DNA of 64,000 nucleotides. Source: Viola odorata. Taxonomy: Eukaryota > Streptophyta > Magnoliopsida > Malpighiales > Violaceae. Shown piece after piece: positions 9,762 to 21,211 of this stretch (its first letter is position 1; each line of letters starts with the position of its first letter). Where the stretch lies: NCBI GenBank assembly GCA_963691705.1, contig OY829539.1, forward strand, positions 49,760,327 through 49,824,326, in the 5' to 3' direction. Both the position numbers and the translations under genes were made by a program. Below the pieces are notes generated by a model. The model saw only the letters and a list, made by a program, of their open reading frames with translations. It had not been told where the DNA came from and did no database searches.

Positions 9762-11999
9762 CTAGTTTTTGGCATGGTATAGCTTCAGCCTAGCTATGTT
9801 CCAAGAGTTTTGCAGGGGAGTCCCCTCGAGTGTTTCCAAATGGTATGCTCCTCTCCCTACAACGCGGGTGACACGGTACGGTCCGTCCCAATTTGGGCTA
9901 AGCTTCCCCATGCGTTGCCCTGCTGCTCGTTTGTCTCTGAGCACTAGATCCCCTGCTTTAAGCAATCGCTCTCTCACTTGCCTATTGTGGTATTGTGTCA
10001 TTTTCCTTTTGTAGTGTAGGTTTTTTAGGAGTGTCTCCTCTTGTATCTCTGGAAGTGCATCAAGGTTAGCGCGTAACCTTTCTTCGTTGATTTCCTCCCT
10101 GAAATGAGCCACTCGAAAGCTTATGGTGCCAATTTCTACTGGCGTGACAGCTTCTGTTCCAAAGGCCAACGCGAATGGGGTTTCTCCCGTGCTAGCCTTG
10201 ACAGTCATGCGGTAGGCCCACAATACGTATGGCAGTTCGTCTGGCCATTTCTTTTTGGAACCTTTCAGGTTTCTTTTGATGCCGCTAAGAATACTACGGT
10301 TGGTCACTTCGGCCTGACCATTAGTTTGAGGGTGCGCTACGGAAGAGAACCTTTGTTCGATCTGAAATTCTACACACTGATCTCTGAAGAATTGGCTCGT
10401 AAACTGCGTTTCGTTGTCGCTAACCAATACACGAGGTACCCCAAATCGCATAATGACTTGGTGCTTAAAGAAACCCCAGATTTTCTCAGTGGTGATGGTG
10501 GCTAACGCCTCTGCTTCTGCCCATTTTGTGAAATAGTCTACCGCCACGACCACAAATTTTAATTGAGATCTGGCCTTCGGAAACGGGCCCAAGATGTCAA
10601 TTCTCCATTTGGCAAACGGGCATGGAGCGACTATCTCTGAAATCTGCACGGCCGATTTTCGAGGGATCTTTGCGTATTCTTGACATTTCTGACAGGTTTT
10701 TACAAAGTTGTGGCAATCTCTCCGAATAGTGGGCCAGTAGAACCCTGACCGAAAGACTTGGGCTGCCAAGGTGTCGCTGGCGACGTGCATGCCGCATATT
10801 CCTTCATGAATTTCTCGCAACACGTGAAGGCCTTCCTGTTCCGATATGCACTTAGCGGCCGGGTGGGAGAAACATCTCCGAATCAATTCTCCATTATAGT
10901 ACGTGCATCGTGCTGCTCGTTTCAGGATTTTCATTTTTTTCGCGTTTTCCGCTGGTAGCTCGTCTTGCTTCAGATATTTTATTGCTGGGATTCTCCAGTC
11001 GTTCTCTACTTCCTCCACACAAAGCGATGCTTGTTCTTCCATGAAAGAAGGTGTGGATAGCTCCCCGTAGTGCACATCCCTAGGCACGGAGGCTTCTAAA
11101 TTGGCTGCTATTTTGGCGAGATTGTCAGCCTCCGCATTATCCTCCCTAGGAATATGCTCAAATGTGACTTGGGTGCCTTTTTCCTGTATTTCCAATAGCT
11201 CGCGCTTTACTTTGGCCAGGTATTGAATCATGATAGGCTCTCTGGCTTGGGAGTTTCCTAGGACTTGGTCTATTATCAGTTTAGAATCTCCGCGTATCTT
11301 TAAGCGTAGACCGCGTTCCGCTCCTGTGGCATGCGCAACTTCGACAGAGAAGTTGTTTCCTATTATGAGCCCTGCTAGCAACGCTTCATATTCAGCCGCA
11401 TTGTTGGACAATGGTTGCAAAATTCTGATGGCATATCGTATCTCTATACCGTTTGGTCCGATTAGGAAAACACCCGCGCCCGCTAACTCTTGATTTTTTG
11501 CTCCGTCTACGTGAATAACCCATAAGTCCGTATATGTTTCCGGGGACGGAAGGTATGAATTCTCTGGCTCCTCTTCTGACAGGTCTGTTAGCGCAACCTT
11601 TGTGAATGTGCATTCCGCTATGAAGTCCGCTAACGCTTGGGCTTTGATAGCTGGTCTAGCTTTGTACTGTAGCCCGTATTGTTCGAGTTCGATTGCCCAA
11701 ATTAACATTCTTCCTGAAGACTCTAGTTTTCTAAAGATTTTTCTCAAAGGCTGGTCGGTGAGTACTGTGACGGGGTGGGTTTGGAAGTACCGATCCATCT
11801 TCCGCGTTGCCTGTATTAGGGCAAGTGCTATCTTCTCAATGCGGACGTATCGTAGCTCAGCGTCTTTCAATATGTGGCTAACAAAAAACACGGGGCGGTG
11901 TATATGCCCTTCACTTAGTACGAGGACAGCACTAACTACCTCGTCAGCTACGCCCAGGTATAAATATAGCTCATCGCCGGATTCAGGCCTCATTAGCAC
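9762..11999 (-). pseudogene. pol: TAT-1 pol, C-terminal half: RT end, RNase H, archaeal-type RNase H, integrase
   Basis: Open for 745 codons. Domains in order: reverse-transcriptase thumb and degenerate RNase H (YLGVADEVVSAVLV to ADFIAECT, residues about 12-130), and archaeal-type RNase H (about 157-300). The latter keeps acidic residues in HVDGA, AAEYEALL, RGDSKLI and DNAEADNLA. The integrase (about 385-650) has a His-His-Cys-Cys zinc site (HEGICGMH, CQKCQ). Its core has Asp in RIDILGPF, Asp in VSDNETQF and Glu in NGQAEVTNR; the usual Gly after SDN is Glu here. The C-terminal part has a GPY-like GPYRV motif. It makes and integrates the element's cDNA. It is separated from the upstream half by a one-base frameshift near 12068. 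Confidence 0.9.
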
Positions 12000-12022
12000 T
12001 AGATCAGATGAGAGATAAGCTT

Positions 12023-14014
12023 TTAGCCCCGCGAATGCTTTCTCACATTCCTCCGTCCACCCGAAGGGGGCCTATTTTGAATGACCTTGAAAAAGGGTAA
12101 GCATCTCTCACCCTGCTTGGAGATGAACCGTCCTAACGCGATGACGCGCCCAGTGAGCTTCTGTATATCTTTGACAGTCCGAGGGGGTATCATGTCTTGG
12201 ATGGCTTTTATCTTCAAAGCGTTAGGCTGGATACCTTTCCAGCTAACCACATAGCCCAAGAATTTACCTGTTTGGAACGCGAACGTGCATTTTCGCGGAT
12301 TCAATTTCATTTTGTACTCTTTCATCACGTTGAAGACTTCTTCCAAGTCAGCTAGGTGGTCTTTAAAGCTTCGACTTTTGACCAGGATGTCGTCCACGTA
12401 GGCTTTTACATTTTTCCCAATTTGCTTTTCAAAGACTTTATTTGCCATGCGCTGGAATATTGCCCCGGCGTTTTTCAGCCCAAACGGCATTGCAGTGTAG
12501 CAGTAAGTGGTCTTTGGGGTGATGAAGACAGTTTTCTCTTCATCTTCCACGGCCATGGGAATTTGATGATACCCGGAGTTAGCATCTAGAGAGCTTAGGT
12601 AGGCATACCCAGCGGTTTGGTCGACCAACTGATCGATTCGAGGAAGGGGATAGCAATCCTTGGGGCAGGCATCGTTCAAGTCGGTGAAGTCGATGCACAT
12701 GCGCCAATCTCCATTAGGCTTAGGGACTAACACAGGGTTAGCCAGCCAAGTCGGGTATTGGACTTCTCGGATGAACCCCGCGTCCGTGAGCTTTAATAGT
12801 TCTTTCTCGATAGCTACTATCTTTTTCGGTGAGAAAACGCGCCGCCTTTGTTGAACAGGCTTGGCGTTAATTTTAACGTTCAGTCGATGTTCCGCAACCT
12901 CTCGCGAAATTCCAGGCATGTCCAATGGTTTCCACGCGAACTCGCCTTTGTATTTTTTTAGCAGTTGAGCCATCTGCACATTTTCTTCAAGGCTTAGCTT
13001 TTCGCTGATCAAGAGATTCGCTTCACTGTCCTCACCGATAGGTGTTGACATCATCTTATCCAGTGGTTGTGTGCGCTTTTCTTCCTTATCATCAAAGGGA
13101 TCGTCCACTACGCATACGTAACGATCACAACTCCTTTGAGTCATAAGCAAGTAGCATTCGACAGCTAGCTTCTGGTCTCCTTTGATTGAAACCACGCCGT
13201 CCCACGAGGGGTATTTCATCCGCAGGTGTTTTTGTGATATTGCTGCCCCGAAGCGATTGAGGAACGGTCGCCCCAGTATGGCATTATAGGGCAGAGTCAA
13301 GTCTACGACCAGGAATAATAATTCTTCTAAGCGTTTGGATGTGTCTTCTCGGAAATACACTAGTAGTGACGTGATCCCTGTTACCGGGATCGGGACCCCA
13401 TCAACCCCAATAATTGGCCTTTTACAAGGTGTTAGCTCACCGTCAGGGCGCTTCATCAGGTTGTATGCTTCTAGTGAAAACAGATTTACCGCGCTCCCAT
13501 TATCGACAAGAGTTCTTCTTACTCCGTGACTGCCGATAACAGGTGTTACTACCAACGCATCGTTATGCAGGAAAATAATGCCTTTCTCGTCTTCTTCTGA
13601 GAAGGACAATGCCATCCTGTCTAAAGCGCTTATTGCCTCGATTTTCACCTGTGTGCTTTCTCGTTTGCTCTTCTCCCCGGGACCGGGCGTTTGTTGTATA
13701 GTTTCATCAAAGTAGGGTGTCCTACCCGCGATGATATTAATCATAGACACCTGGTCGCTATGAACAATGAGTGTCTCCCTATTTTGCCCGAGGGGGATCG
13801 CGTTAGCTCCCGTGGCGTGAGAGGGCGTTTGCTTATGGTCGGTTATCCCTTCAGCCGGATTGTTCCTGGCCCCTTCTCTTGCCTTGGTGGCAAACTCTCC
13901 GAGATAGCCTTCTTCAACTAGGCGTTCTATGGCCAGTTTTAGTTCTCTGCATACATCCGTCGAATGTCCTTTGACTTTGTGGAATTTATAGAATGCGTTC
14001 TCTCTTCCTCCCAT
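12023..14014 (-). pseudogene. pol: TAT-1 gag C-terminus, protease and reverse transcriptase
   Basis: In frame with gag but separated from it by a TGA at 14021-14023; TAT-2 has a Gly codon there. It starts with a zinc-knuckle-like FYKFHK...GHST..C whose first Cys is Tyr. An aspartic protease with active site VDNGSAVNLFS follows (about residue 170). The reverse transcriptase has YPLPRIDQLVDQ, AMPFGLKNA and the catalytic AYVDDILVKS. The frame is lost near 12068 at a C run, 25 bases before the next ORF. The product would process the polyprotein and copy RNA into DNA, but this copy cannot give an intact one. Confidence 0.9.
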
Positions 14015-14020
14015 AATTAC

Positions 14021-15615
14021 TCATGGTTTCACAAGAGCTGGGTAACGGATGGGTAGATTTCGCTGCTGGACTATCGCTAGGATTTCTTCTCTTGGGAGTA
14101 TAAGGGAAGGAAGGTCAGGGTCGTATATCCGGCCTTTTGGCGGATCCGCTTGTTTTCGGGTAGGGGAACCTCTAGGTCTCCCTTTTGAAAAGTTACCTCT
14201 CTGCCGATTAGAGGCCTTGGCGGCGTGCTCTTTCCACTGGCCATAATCATCGCTTGGTCGCGTATCAGGAGCGTTGCTAGGTGGGGCGTTAGAGGGCGGG
14301 TACGGGTCTGACAGCATGTCCCGCATCCGCTCTCTATTTTCCTCTTCTGCCATCCTCGCATAATTATGCGCCTTCAGTCTTAGTGCATCCAGGGTCAATG
14401 GTGGGTCCACCATTAATGTATCTCTCAATTTTCCGTAACGGCAGTTACACTTTAGGGCTTCCATTGCAAAATCGATAGTGACCCCTGACGTCAAGGACAT
14501 TTCGAGATCAAATCGACCTAAAACTTCATTCAACGATTCCTGCAGTTTTTGATGAATATCAAATAGCGCAGCCGCTGACTTCCTGATGGGGATTGCAATG
14601 CTAAACTGACTCCTAAACTTATCTTCCAGCTGGGTGAAGTTATCAATAGATCCAGCTGGGAGTCCCTCGAACCAGAGACGTGCCACTTCTGACAGTGTCA
14701 TGATGAAAATTTGGCATAGCGCGGTATCACTACGGGTTTGGAACTGCACAAAGTCTTTCACCTTATTAAGGTGAGAAATAGGGTCTTTCGTGCCATCATA
14801 TGATTCTGTAGGGAGTTTTACATCTTGATGGACCCTATGATGTCTCACGCGGTAACTGAACGGGTGACCAGCGTTACCGTCAGGGACTCCGTGAGGTCGA
14901 TGCGGAGGAGGATTTTTGACATTGTATCTTGGGTTATCAGGGTCATATTCGCGAATGCTGCCTGGGAGATCGGCTGCGGCTTCTTGGCGTTCGAGTCCGA
15001 CGCCTCCTGTTGCTTGATCTTTCACTGTATCTAGGAGATGGTTCTCTGAACATCTCATCTCGCCTGTCATCCCAATGTTCTCGATATTCATCATGCCGAC
15101 GGCCTTCTTCAGGGATAGGGATTTCTCTCATATATTGCCCAGAAGATTCGACATGTCCATGTGCAAGTTGCGGGACATTCATGGGGGCCGATGATAAGGG
15201 TAAGGAAAACGGAAACCCTCGGGATAGCCGCGGCGACAACGGTCGCTCATTGACAATAGACGGAGTGAAAACTATCTGAGACATGAGGCGCAAACCCAGC
15301 AGCTAATTCTGTCAGTTGATCCAATTGGGCTTGGAGGGCCGTTATTGAGTTCACGAGAGGGTTGTCTGCATCACCTATCACGGATCCCCTCGCTTGGGGG
15401 GTAGAATAGATGGGTCCCGCTATCTGGGAAAAAGAGGAACAAATCTGGGATGCGGATGTTTCTGTCACTTGTCTAAAGGGAGGATCTGATCCCCCTATGG
15501 TGATCTCTTGCATTGCAATAGAAGCATCAGAAGTAGCGGAAGGAAAAAGTCATCGACGAGTGGTGTACGGGATGCCGAAGGATTGGGACAGCACGGGATC
15601 TGATTCTGAAGCCAT
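14021..15615 (-). pseudogene. gag: TAT-1 gag
   Basis: The true start is ATG at 15615, matching the TAT-2 gag start (MAS(E/D)S). From there the frame runs into a stop after about 22 codons and continues in other frames (15513-15247 and 15293-14943). The main open stretch is 15094-14021. It has an Arg/Ser-rich segment (SRSRSPRQH), then the capsid-like region with LPTESYDGTKDP, KVKDFVQFQT, LWFEGLPAGSIDNF, F.SQFSIAIPIRKS and LRLKAHNYARM. Gag packages the RNA in virus-like particles in the cytoplasm. At least two frameshifts and the TGA at its end make it non-functional. Confidence 0.85.
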
Positions 15616-15680
15616 AATCCTTCGAACTTCGGGAAAAATGGAGCTTGGTTATTAAGGATGCTCACTTAATAGAACCAAAG

Positions 15681-15698
15681 CTCTCAACGAAAGCACCA
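15681..15698 (-). other. Primer-binding site of TAT-1
   Basis: TGGTGCTTTCGTTGAGAG on the minus strand, three bases inside the LTR. TAT-2 has the same site with one change. The tRNA it pairs with could not be assigned from memory. Confidence 0.65.
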
Positions 15699-15701
15699 AT
15701 T

Positions 15702-16229
15702 TGATAAGAATTTGTCTGTTGCCGAAGGGTAGAAGGTGAAAGGGCTCCTCGGATTCAGTGTCCGCGGCGGTCCGACGTACCTGCAAGATACCGGAGGGGG
15801 TCTCCGGCGTAAACACTCCGATGCTTAAGTTAGTATAAGTGGTGAGAATGGCAGAGCTTGGGCCAGCAAATTCTGCTTACCTTCCTCCTTCGTTGTGGAG
15901 GTATTTATAGGCGAAAAGGATCATTTCTGCGTAGTTTGGATTACTAGGGGATATCGCTCCCGTCAAGGGTTATAGTTTTCCCATGGTGCGATATGCTATC
16001 ATGGCGTTAGGTGTGGGGGTAGCCATTACCTAGGCAAGGTAACGGCTACGTTCTTCTCAAGACGCTCGGTTTATACTAGGATGGGGTAGTGCCTTTGACC
16101 ATCCCAATGTCAATCTCCTAGGGAGAGACGGTAGCTTCGATACTACCGTGACGGTAGGAACAACAACCATTTTCTCTCCACGCGGGGTATGAGACGAAAA
16201 TACCCTTGTCATCAGGCGTATTGTTATCA
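15702..16229 (-). repeat. 5' LTR of TAT-1 (528 bp)
   Basis: Bounded by the inverted ends TGATAAGAAT and ATTGTTATCA, the same TGATAA...TTATCA ends as the TAT-2 LTRs. It contains a TATA box on the minus strand (15902-15909) and a CCGGAG...CTCCGG hairpin (about 15791-15807) shared with the TAT-2 LTR. The partner LTR is outside the window. Confidence 0.8.
15902..15909 (-). promoter_or_regulatory. TATA box of the TAT-1 LTR
   Basis: TATAAATA on the minus strand, within the LTR and upstream of the conserved hairpin. It should drive the genomic RNA. Confidence 0.65.
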
Positions 16230-18290
16230 TTCGAGCAAGTAAATTCGAACCTTAAATCAAACTTTTTCTTTATTTATTGATTACTATTTATTTTGTTTCA
16301 TTTTATTGCATGTTTTTGTATCTTTGGTTCGGGATTTTATTCATTTCAAGTGAGATTCCTCGTGTTGAGAGTTCGAACCAATTAAATAAATATTAAATAT
16401 TTTTCAAAAGTCAACCTATCTCAACCATTGATCAAAATTGAGCTCTCTTTTCTCCTCATCCAACGGCCAAGGATTGAAGCACCTTGGTGCATGCATGAAC
16501 CAGTTCTGACACCAAATGCATTTTGCAAAATCATTTTCACGCCACCTCACTCCATTTTGCGTTTTTGCTGATGCTCTTCATCTGCATCCTGTAGCACAAT
16601 TGTCTTTTCCCTTGCTCATCACCGACTTAACTACCTATAAATAGCAAGCAAGCTCCTTCATTTCTCTTCACCAATTCACGAACGAAATTACTCTCAAACT
16701 CTCTCACTAAAGTAGCTCTCTCTCTAGCTGCATGCTCAACAAAGTTTGAAGCATATTTTCAACATTCAAGTTTTCATTGTTTTTCCGCAATTATTTTGAG
16801 CAAATAATTGTTCGTTGTATTGAAGAAATTAATTGTTGTTTGGCTTGTAATTAATTACTTCTATTATTTCCAGTTAATTTGGCTGATTTAATTCGTCCAA
16901 TTGCCTACTGTTTTAGTCAAAGCTTTGTTTAATTTTGCTTGTTTTTGTTCGTCCAATCGTATGCTATTTTTGATTAATTGAGTTACTGTTTGATTTGTGG
17001 CAGCGGTTTGGGTCTGGTGTGGTGTTCCCAGCCGGCGGTGGCGGCAGTGAGGTCGTGTGCCAATGGCTGGAATTTTTCTTTCAGCTTTGTTGTTCGGAGT
17101 TGCAGGCTGGAGAAAGGAAGAAGATGAACAGAAGATGTTTAAATTTTGGGGCTGGGTTGGCTGATGGGCCAAGGGCTTGGCTGGCCCAAGCAAAGGAGAA
17201 GAGAGGCTTGGGCGTGCGCCCAAGCGTGAGGAGAGCTGGGCCGCGTAGGCCCAGCGTGAAGAAGAGGTTGGGCTGGCAGCCCACGCAGAGAGAGGAAGGG
17301 AGACGGGCCAGGCTTCTGTCTTGGCCCATGCGGAGAAGGCAGCCAGCCTAGTGGGTTGGTCTATCCTTGGCCCAACAGAGTTGGGCCCACTTTCAGCCCA
17401 GGGCCCAATATTTTAGACTCGTCGTTTTGCCATGCAATTGTGTACTGTTTATTTATTTCATGCACTTGTACTGTTTATTTATTTTTTGCACTTTTACTAT
17501 TTATTTTTTGTATGCCTGTACTGTTTATTTATGCTTTTGCATGTTTAATTATTCCGCTTACATTTGATCATCAAAATTAATTATGTCACTTGTGTACAAT
17601 AATCTTGATGCCAATTATGCGTATGCTCGCACTACTTAACTAATTATTGCATGCTTAAATAATTGTTCTACTCGCATTTTATTGATAAAATTAATTATTT
17701 TGTTTGATTGTGATAAATTGTTAAATATTTAGCTGTTTATCGATAACCATTTAATCGCACTAATAATCTCGACTTTGTAGGGTAAATCAACCCATACCCT
17801 TCACAAGTAAACATTTCTCACCCTTTTATTTATTTCATGTTTTTTCCGCACATATGCATGTATGCATGAATATAGAGAATTATTAGAATTTAATTCATCT
17901 ATTGGGCATGATCACATAAATTAGGATTTTCTTTATTTTTCAGGCATGATTAAACACCTTTTTTTCTCCGGTAACCTTTATAGGATGTGACTCGGGTGCC
18001 TAACACCTTCCCGAGTCCATAATACGACCTCGAACCACTGTTCTCGGGTTCAGATCCATTTTACCTTAGCTTTTTATTTTTATTTTTTTATGCCATGACT
18101 TTAGGTTTCCTAAACCTAGAAAACAAAAATAGGGTGGCGACTTCATTGCTTTATGTGAGATGAGCCCAGATTTTGTCTCACATCTCGTCCCCAAACCCGC
18201 GTCGTGCAATAAAATCCAAAATAAGGGTGCGATAAATACCGAGTCGCATACCGGTCCGGGTGGCTCCACATTTCGGGATCTGTCAAGAAA
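16230..18290 (+). repeat. OGL-1: partial long LTR of an Ogre-like element
   Basis: About 2 kb without coding capacity; the ORFs inside it are not conserved. Its 3' part (about 17950-18235) matches, in inverse orientation, the 3' end of the OGL-2 LTR (30556-30830). Shared sequence includes GTGGCGACTTCATTG, TCGTATTATGGACTCGG on the opposite strand and a GGTGC end. It has a TATA box (16636) and a GGGCC-rich transcribed part like OGL-2. Its beginning is cut off by TAT-1. After about 18235 comes a possible primer-binding site (TGGCTCCACATTTCGGG, 18261), then TAT-3 sequence. The exact right border is unclear. Confidence 0.6.
16636..16643 (+). promoter_or_regulatory. TATA box of the OGL-1 LTR
   Basis: TATAAATA followed by a CT-rich leader; the OGL-2 LTR has TATAAATA at the matching place (57807-57800, minus strand). 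Confidence 0.6.
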
Positions 18291-18304
18291 TAAAGAATGA
18301 AATT

Positions 18305-18600
18305 CCTACATGAGATTCCTCATAATTGCCATTCTGTTGTCAAGTAACGGTGGTTACGGGTTAGTGAGAGGTTGCGCCCATCCGAACGGTCAGCTATGAT
18401 GAAATACTTGAGATTCCTCCTAATTCCCATTCTGTTGTCAAGTAACGGTGGTTACGGGTTAGTGAGAGGTTGCGCCCATCCGAACGACCAGCTATGATGA
18501 AATACTTAAAATTCCTCCCAATTCCCATTTCGTTCTCAAGTAACGGTGGTTACGGGTTAGCTAGAGGCTAGACTTATTCGAAAGCTAGCTAGGGTAAGAT
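18305..18600 (+). repeat. Three tandem repeats of about 101 bp (TAT-3)
   Basis: Units begin near 18309, 18410 and 18510 with GAGATTCCTC-like sequence and share AAGTAACGGTGGTTACGGG and GCGCCCATCCGAACG. The position just before gene B matches the 3' repeats of TAT-1 and TAT-2, though the sequence differs. Confidence 0.8.
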
Positions 18601-19222
18601 GCTTAAAGAAATGAGCAATTGAAATTGACATCACGAAAATATGCAATGATATGCCAATAAATAATTATATGTTGCTTTATTAATATACTGATACAATTAT
18701 TTCTTAAGCAATTTCTTCAGTTTGCGGAATAAAATAAGAGAAAGGATGAAGATAAAGCCAACTGAAGTTTGAGGATCTAGTACTTTTGATCCGGCAATGT
18801 CATTCTTGTATTATGCCAGGTATTTTACTATTTTAGCATAACATTGTTAAGTTATGGTTTATCTCATTTCTTCATATAATTAATATATCAATCCTGGATA
18901 GGCTCACGATATATGTGGGCCAGAATTGTTTGTTATGGCCGGAGTTGTTCACGGGTCAGAGTCCCTTAGTAACCCCAAGGGCCGGAGTCCTTAGTTATTA
19001 AGCAGAAATTTTAAGGACCAGAATTCTTTAACCTCAATCTCAATGAATCCTAACATTGAGATAAGTGGCTTATTTCTGGAAGAAAATCCGAAATAAGCAA
19101 AAGGAGATAGAATGCAATAGGAACATAGAGAGTAAAATGGTAATAAATTAAGTAAGAAAAAATATGACTTTAAGGTAGTTGTTTATAAAAGTAAGCATAA
19201 AAGGTTACAAAGGAAATTCCTT
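18601..19222. other. Non-coding part of TAT-3
   Basis: AT-rich, with weak GGCCGGAGT-type repeats near 18920-19020. No gene supported. Confidence 0.5.
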
Positions 19223-20545
19223 TTAACATTTAGAGGGGGAAGTGCTAGAAGAACCGGGAATTCTTAACCCTTTTCTTCTTCCACGGCTTTCAGTTGAGGA
19301 TTGTGAAGCGTGGAATTTCTCATCCGTTACAAGGGGAATTTTCTGCTTCATCAAGTTGGAAATGGCAGAGGAATAAAAAATTTCATTTCCATAATACTGT
19401 ACAAAAGCCTTTGTCATCACTGTTACCCTTTGCCATAAAAACCAATTGCACTTTTTCTTGGTCAGGCTCATCTCTTTATCAAAGGCCGCATTCTTCTCCC
19501 GGGCATGGTCTAATTCTTTTTCTAAAGCCACATTCTTCTCTTGCTCATCTGCTAGTGATATTTTTAAATCATTTCTTTTCACATTGTCCTTCATCATCTG
19601 CTCAGTCATTTCTTTGACTTTCTTCGATAAAGCTTCATATTTTGCTTGATAGCGGGCTTCACCTCTTTGAGCAATCTCCAGATTTGTCAAAATATTCTTA
19701 TATTTGGCTCGGTATTGACCTTCATTCTGCTGGGTAATCTCTAGCTCTTGTAAAGTTTCTCGCAGTGTACTCTCTGTAGCTTCTTGAGCTGCTAAGTAAT
19801 CTTGCTCTCTTTTTTGAGCTGTTTCAAAGGCCTTTTGGAGGGCGTGAAGTTGTTCCTCTTTTTTGGCACACTCCTAGATTGCTTTGTCTCGAGAGGCTCT
19901 TATTTCCAGGTTATAGCTAGATAAGTTGCGAGAGTGAAGTAGAGCGGAGGAGAGGAAGGATTGTAAAGTGCAAATTTGATCCTCGTCTGGTTGAGATAGA
20001 ATGGCCTCTTTTTCCTCTGGAGGAGTCGAGGGTTCAGTAGCTGGAGTGCATAAGTTCAGACTCAGTGAGTTGATGGCCAGATTTGGAGATTCTAGGGCAC
20101 TTAGATTAGCTATCAAGGTGCGAGTAGTAGGGGAAGCTCCCTCAGTTATGACCATTTCAGAAGAAGAAGGGACAAAGTGAATAAGAGGAATGGCGGCAGT
20201 GGAGAGTGAAGGAAGTAAGGAGGATGTACTAGCATTGGCTTCTGTTGCTGCAATAAAAGGGGAAGGCGGATGAGTACAAGATGAACCTTGTGGAAATTTG
20301 GATGGAGTGGATGATGGAGAAGGAGGCATGGAGATGGTGGGCCCAACAGTGACAGTGATTGTCAACATATCTGCTACTTCGTAATCATCAGTTGTAATAA
20401 CAACTTGGGTCCCGCCATCAACTAGCTTTTCTTGCCCACCAGAAGTCTCTTCATGTGTATTTCCCTTCTTATAGACAGCGAAGAAGCTGTCAAAGTCCTC
20501 TGGATTCTCAAGAGGGTTAGCTGCGTCGAAATTTACAGTAACCTC

Positions 20546-20619
20546 CTGTGTAATAGATTAAAAAGACTAAGTATTGATGAAAGGGAAAGAGGTAATAAGA
20601 AGTGATAAAGAAAGCAAAC
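20546..20619 (-). other. Intron 2 of gene B (TAT-3)
   Basis: Donor GTTTGC, acceptor TTACACAG, 74 bp. The frame after it is open for 224 codons, which supports the splice. Confidence 0.6.
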
Positions 20620-21122
20620 CTAAGTCTCTGAAAGAAAGTTGTGAGGAATGTCTTGAAGAGGGGATTCCATGGCTTAAGAGATATGAGATTGGGTTTTTGG
20701 AATGCTAATATCAGGCATGACGATCTCTCCAGGATGATCGCCTGAGATAGTGGTAGTGGATTCCGGAGAAATTATTATGGAGTCTCCTAGTAGTATCGCG
20801 TCAACCCCGGAGATAATCTTTAATCTCTTCGTTCGTAATCCTAGCAGTGGAAGGACTCGCCGTGGTTACAGGACTAGGAACCCTAGGTATCTCAGAGGCG
20901 GTGGAAGTCGAGCCAATGGGCTTGATAGCATTAGACTTCTTTTGCCTTTACTCTTACTCATTGGGGCAAGACCTTTGCCCTTGCCAGTGTGACTGGGGGA
21001 TGATTTCTTTTTCTTGGATAGAGGTTCCTCAGGAATAGTAATGTTGATCCTTTCAGATTGGAGCCTTTGTTCATTCCGGGTCCGCTTACTGATGAACTCC
21101 GGAACCCAGTTAGGGTCAATGG

Positions 21123-21211
21123 CTGCAAGGTAGTTATAGCGTGTTGATAATTCGGAATATTTTATAATTATATTCATAAAATTAAATATTGAAAGAAAGG
21201 AGAAGACTCAC
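21123..21211 (-). other. Intron 1 of gene B (TAT-3)
   Basis: Donor GTGAGTC, acceptor CTTGCAG, 89 bp. It is placed before the PNWVPEF motif exactly as in TAT-1. Confidence 0.7.

Larger units (their letters stand above)
1..16229 (-). mobile_element. TAT-1: Ty3/gypsy TAT-lineage LTR retrotransposon, 3' end outside window
   Basis: Reading on the minus strand the order is LTR (16229-15702), primer-binding site, gag, protease-RT-RNase H-archaeal-type RNase H-integrase, 3' tandem repeats (about 9670-9165), then a block of genes on the opposite (plus) strand, ending left of position 1. No second LTR is present in the window. By comparison with TAT-2, only the start of gene D and the 3' LTR are missing, so the whole element is probably about 17 kb. 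The RNase H duplication and the large 3' region with antisense ORFs are known TAT-lineage traits. It is inserted in the Ogre-like LTR that follows it. The flanking TTCGA at 16230-16234 may be one half of its target duplication. Gag-pol and most antisense genes carry stops or frameshifts, so it is a dead copy. Confidence 0.85.

Noticed and set aside
16888..17351. Overlapping ORFs on both strands, up to 118 residues
   Set aside because: They lie in the GGCCC-rich transcribed part of an LTR, have no conserved motif, and are not kept in the OGL-2 LTR.
18066..18269. Possible tRNA or host gene near the OGL-1/TAT-3 border
   Set aside because: No cloverleaf could be drawn; the stretch matches the OGL-2 LTR end and is better explained as LTR sequence.
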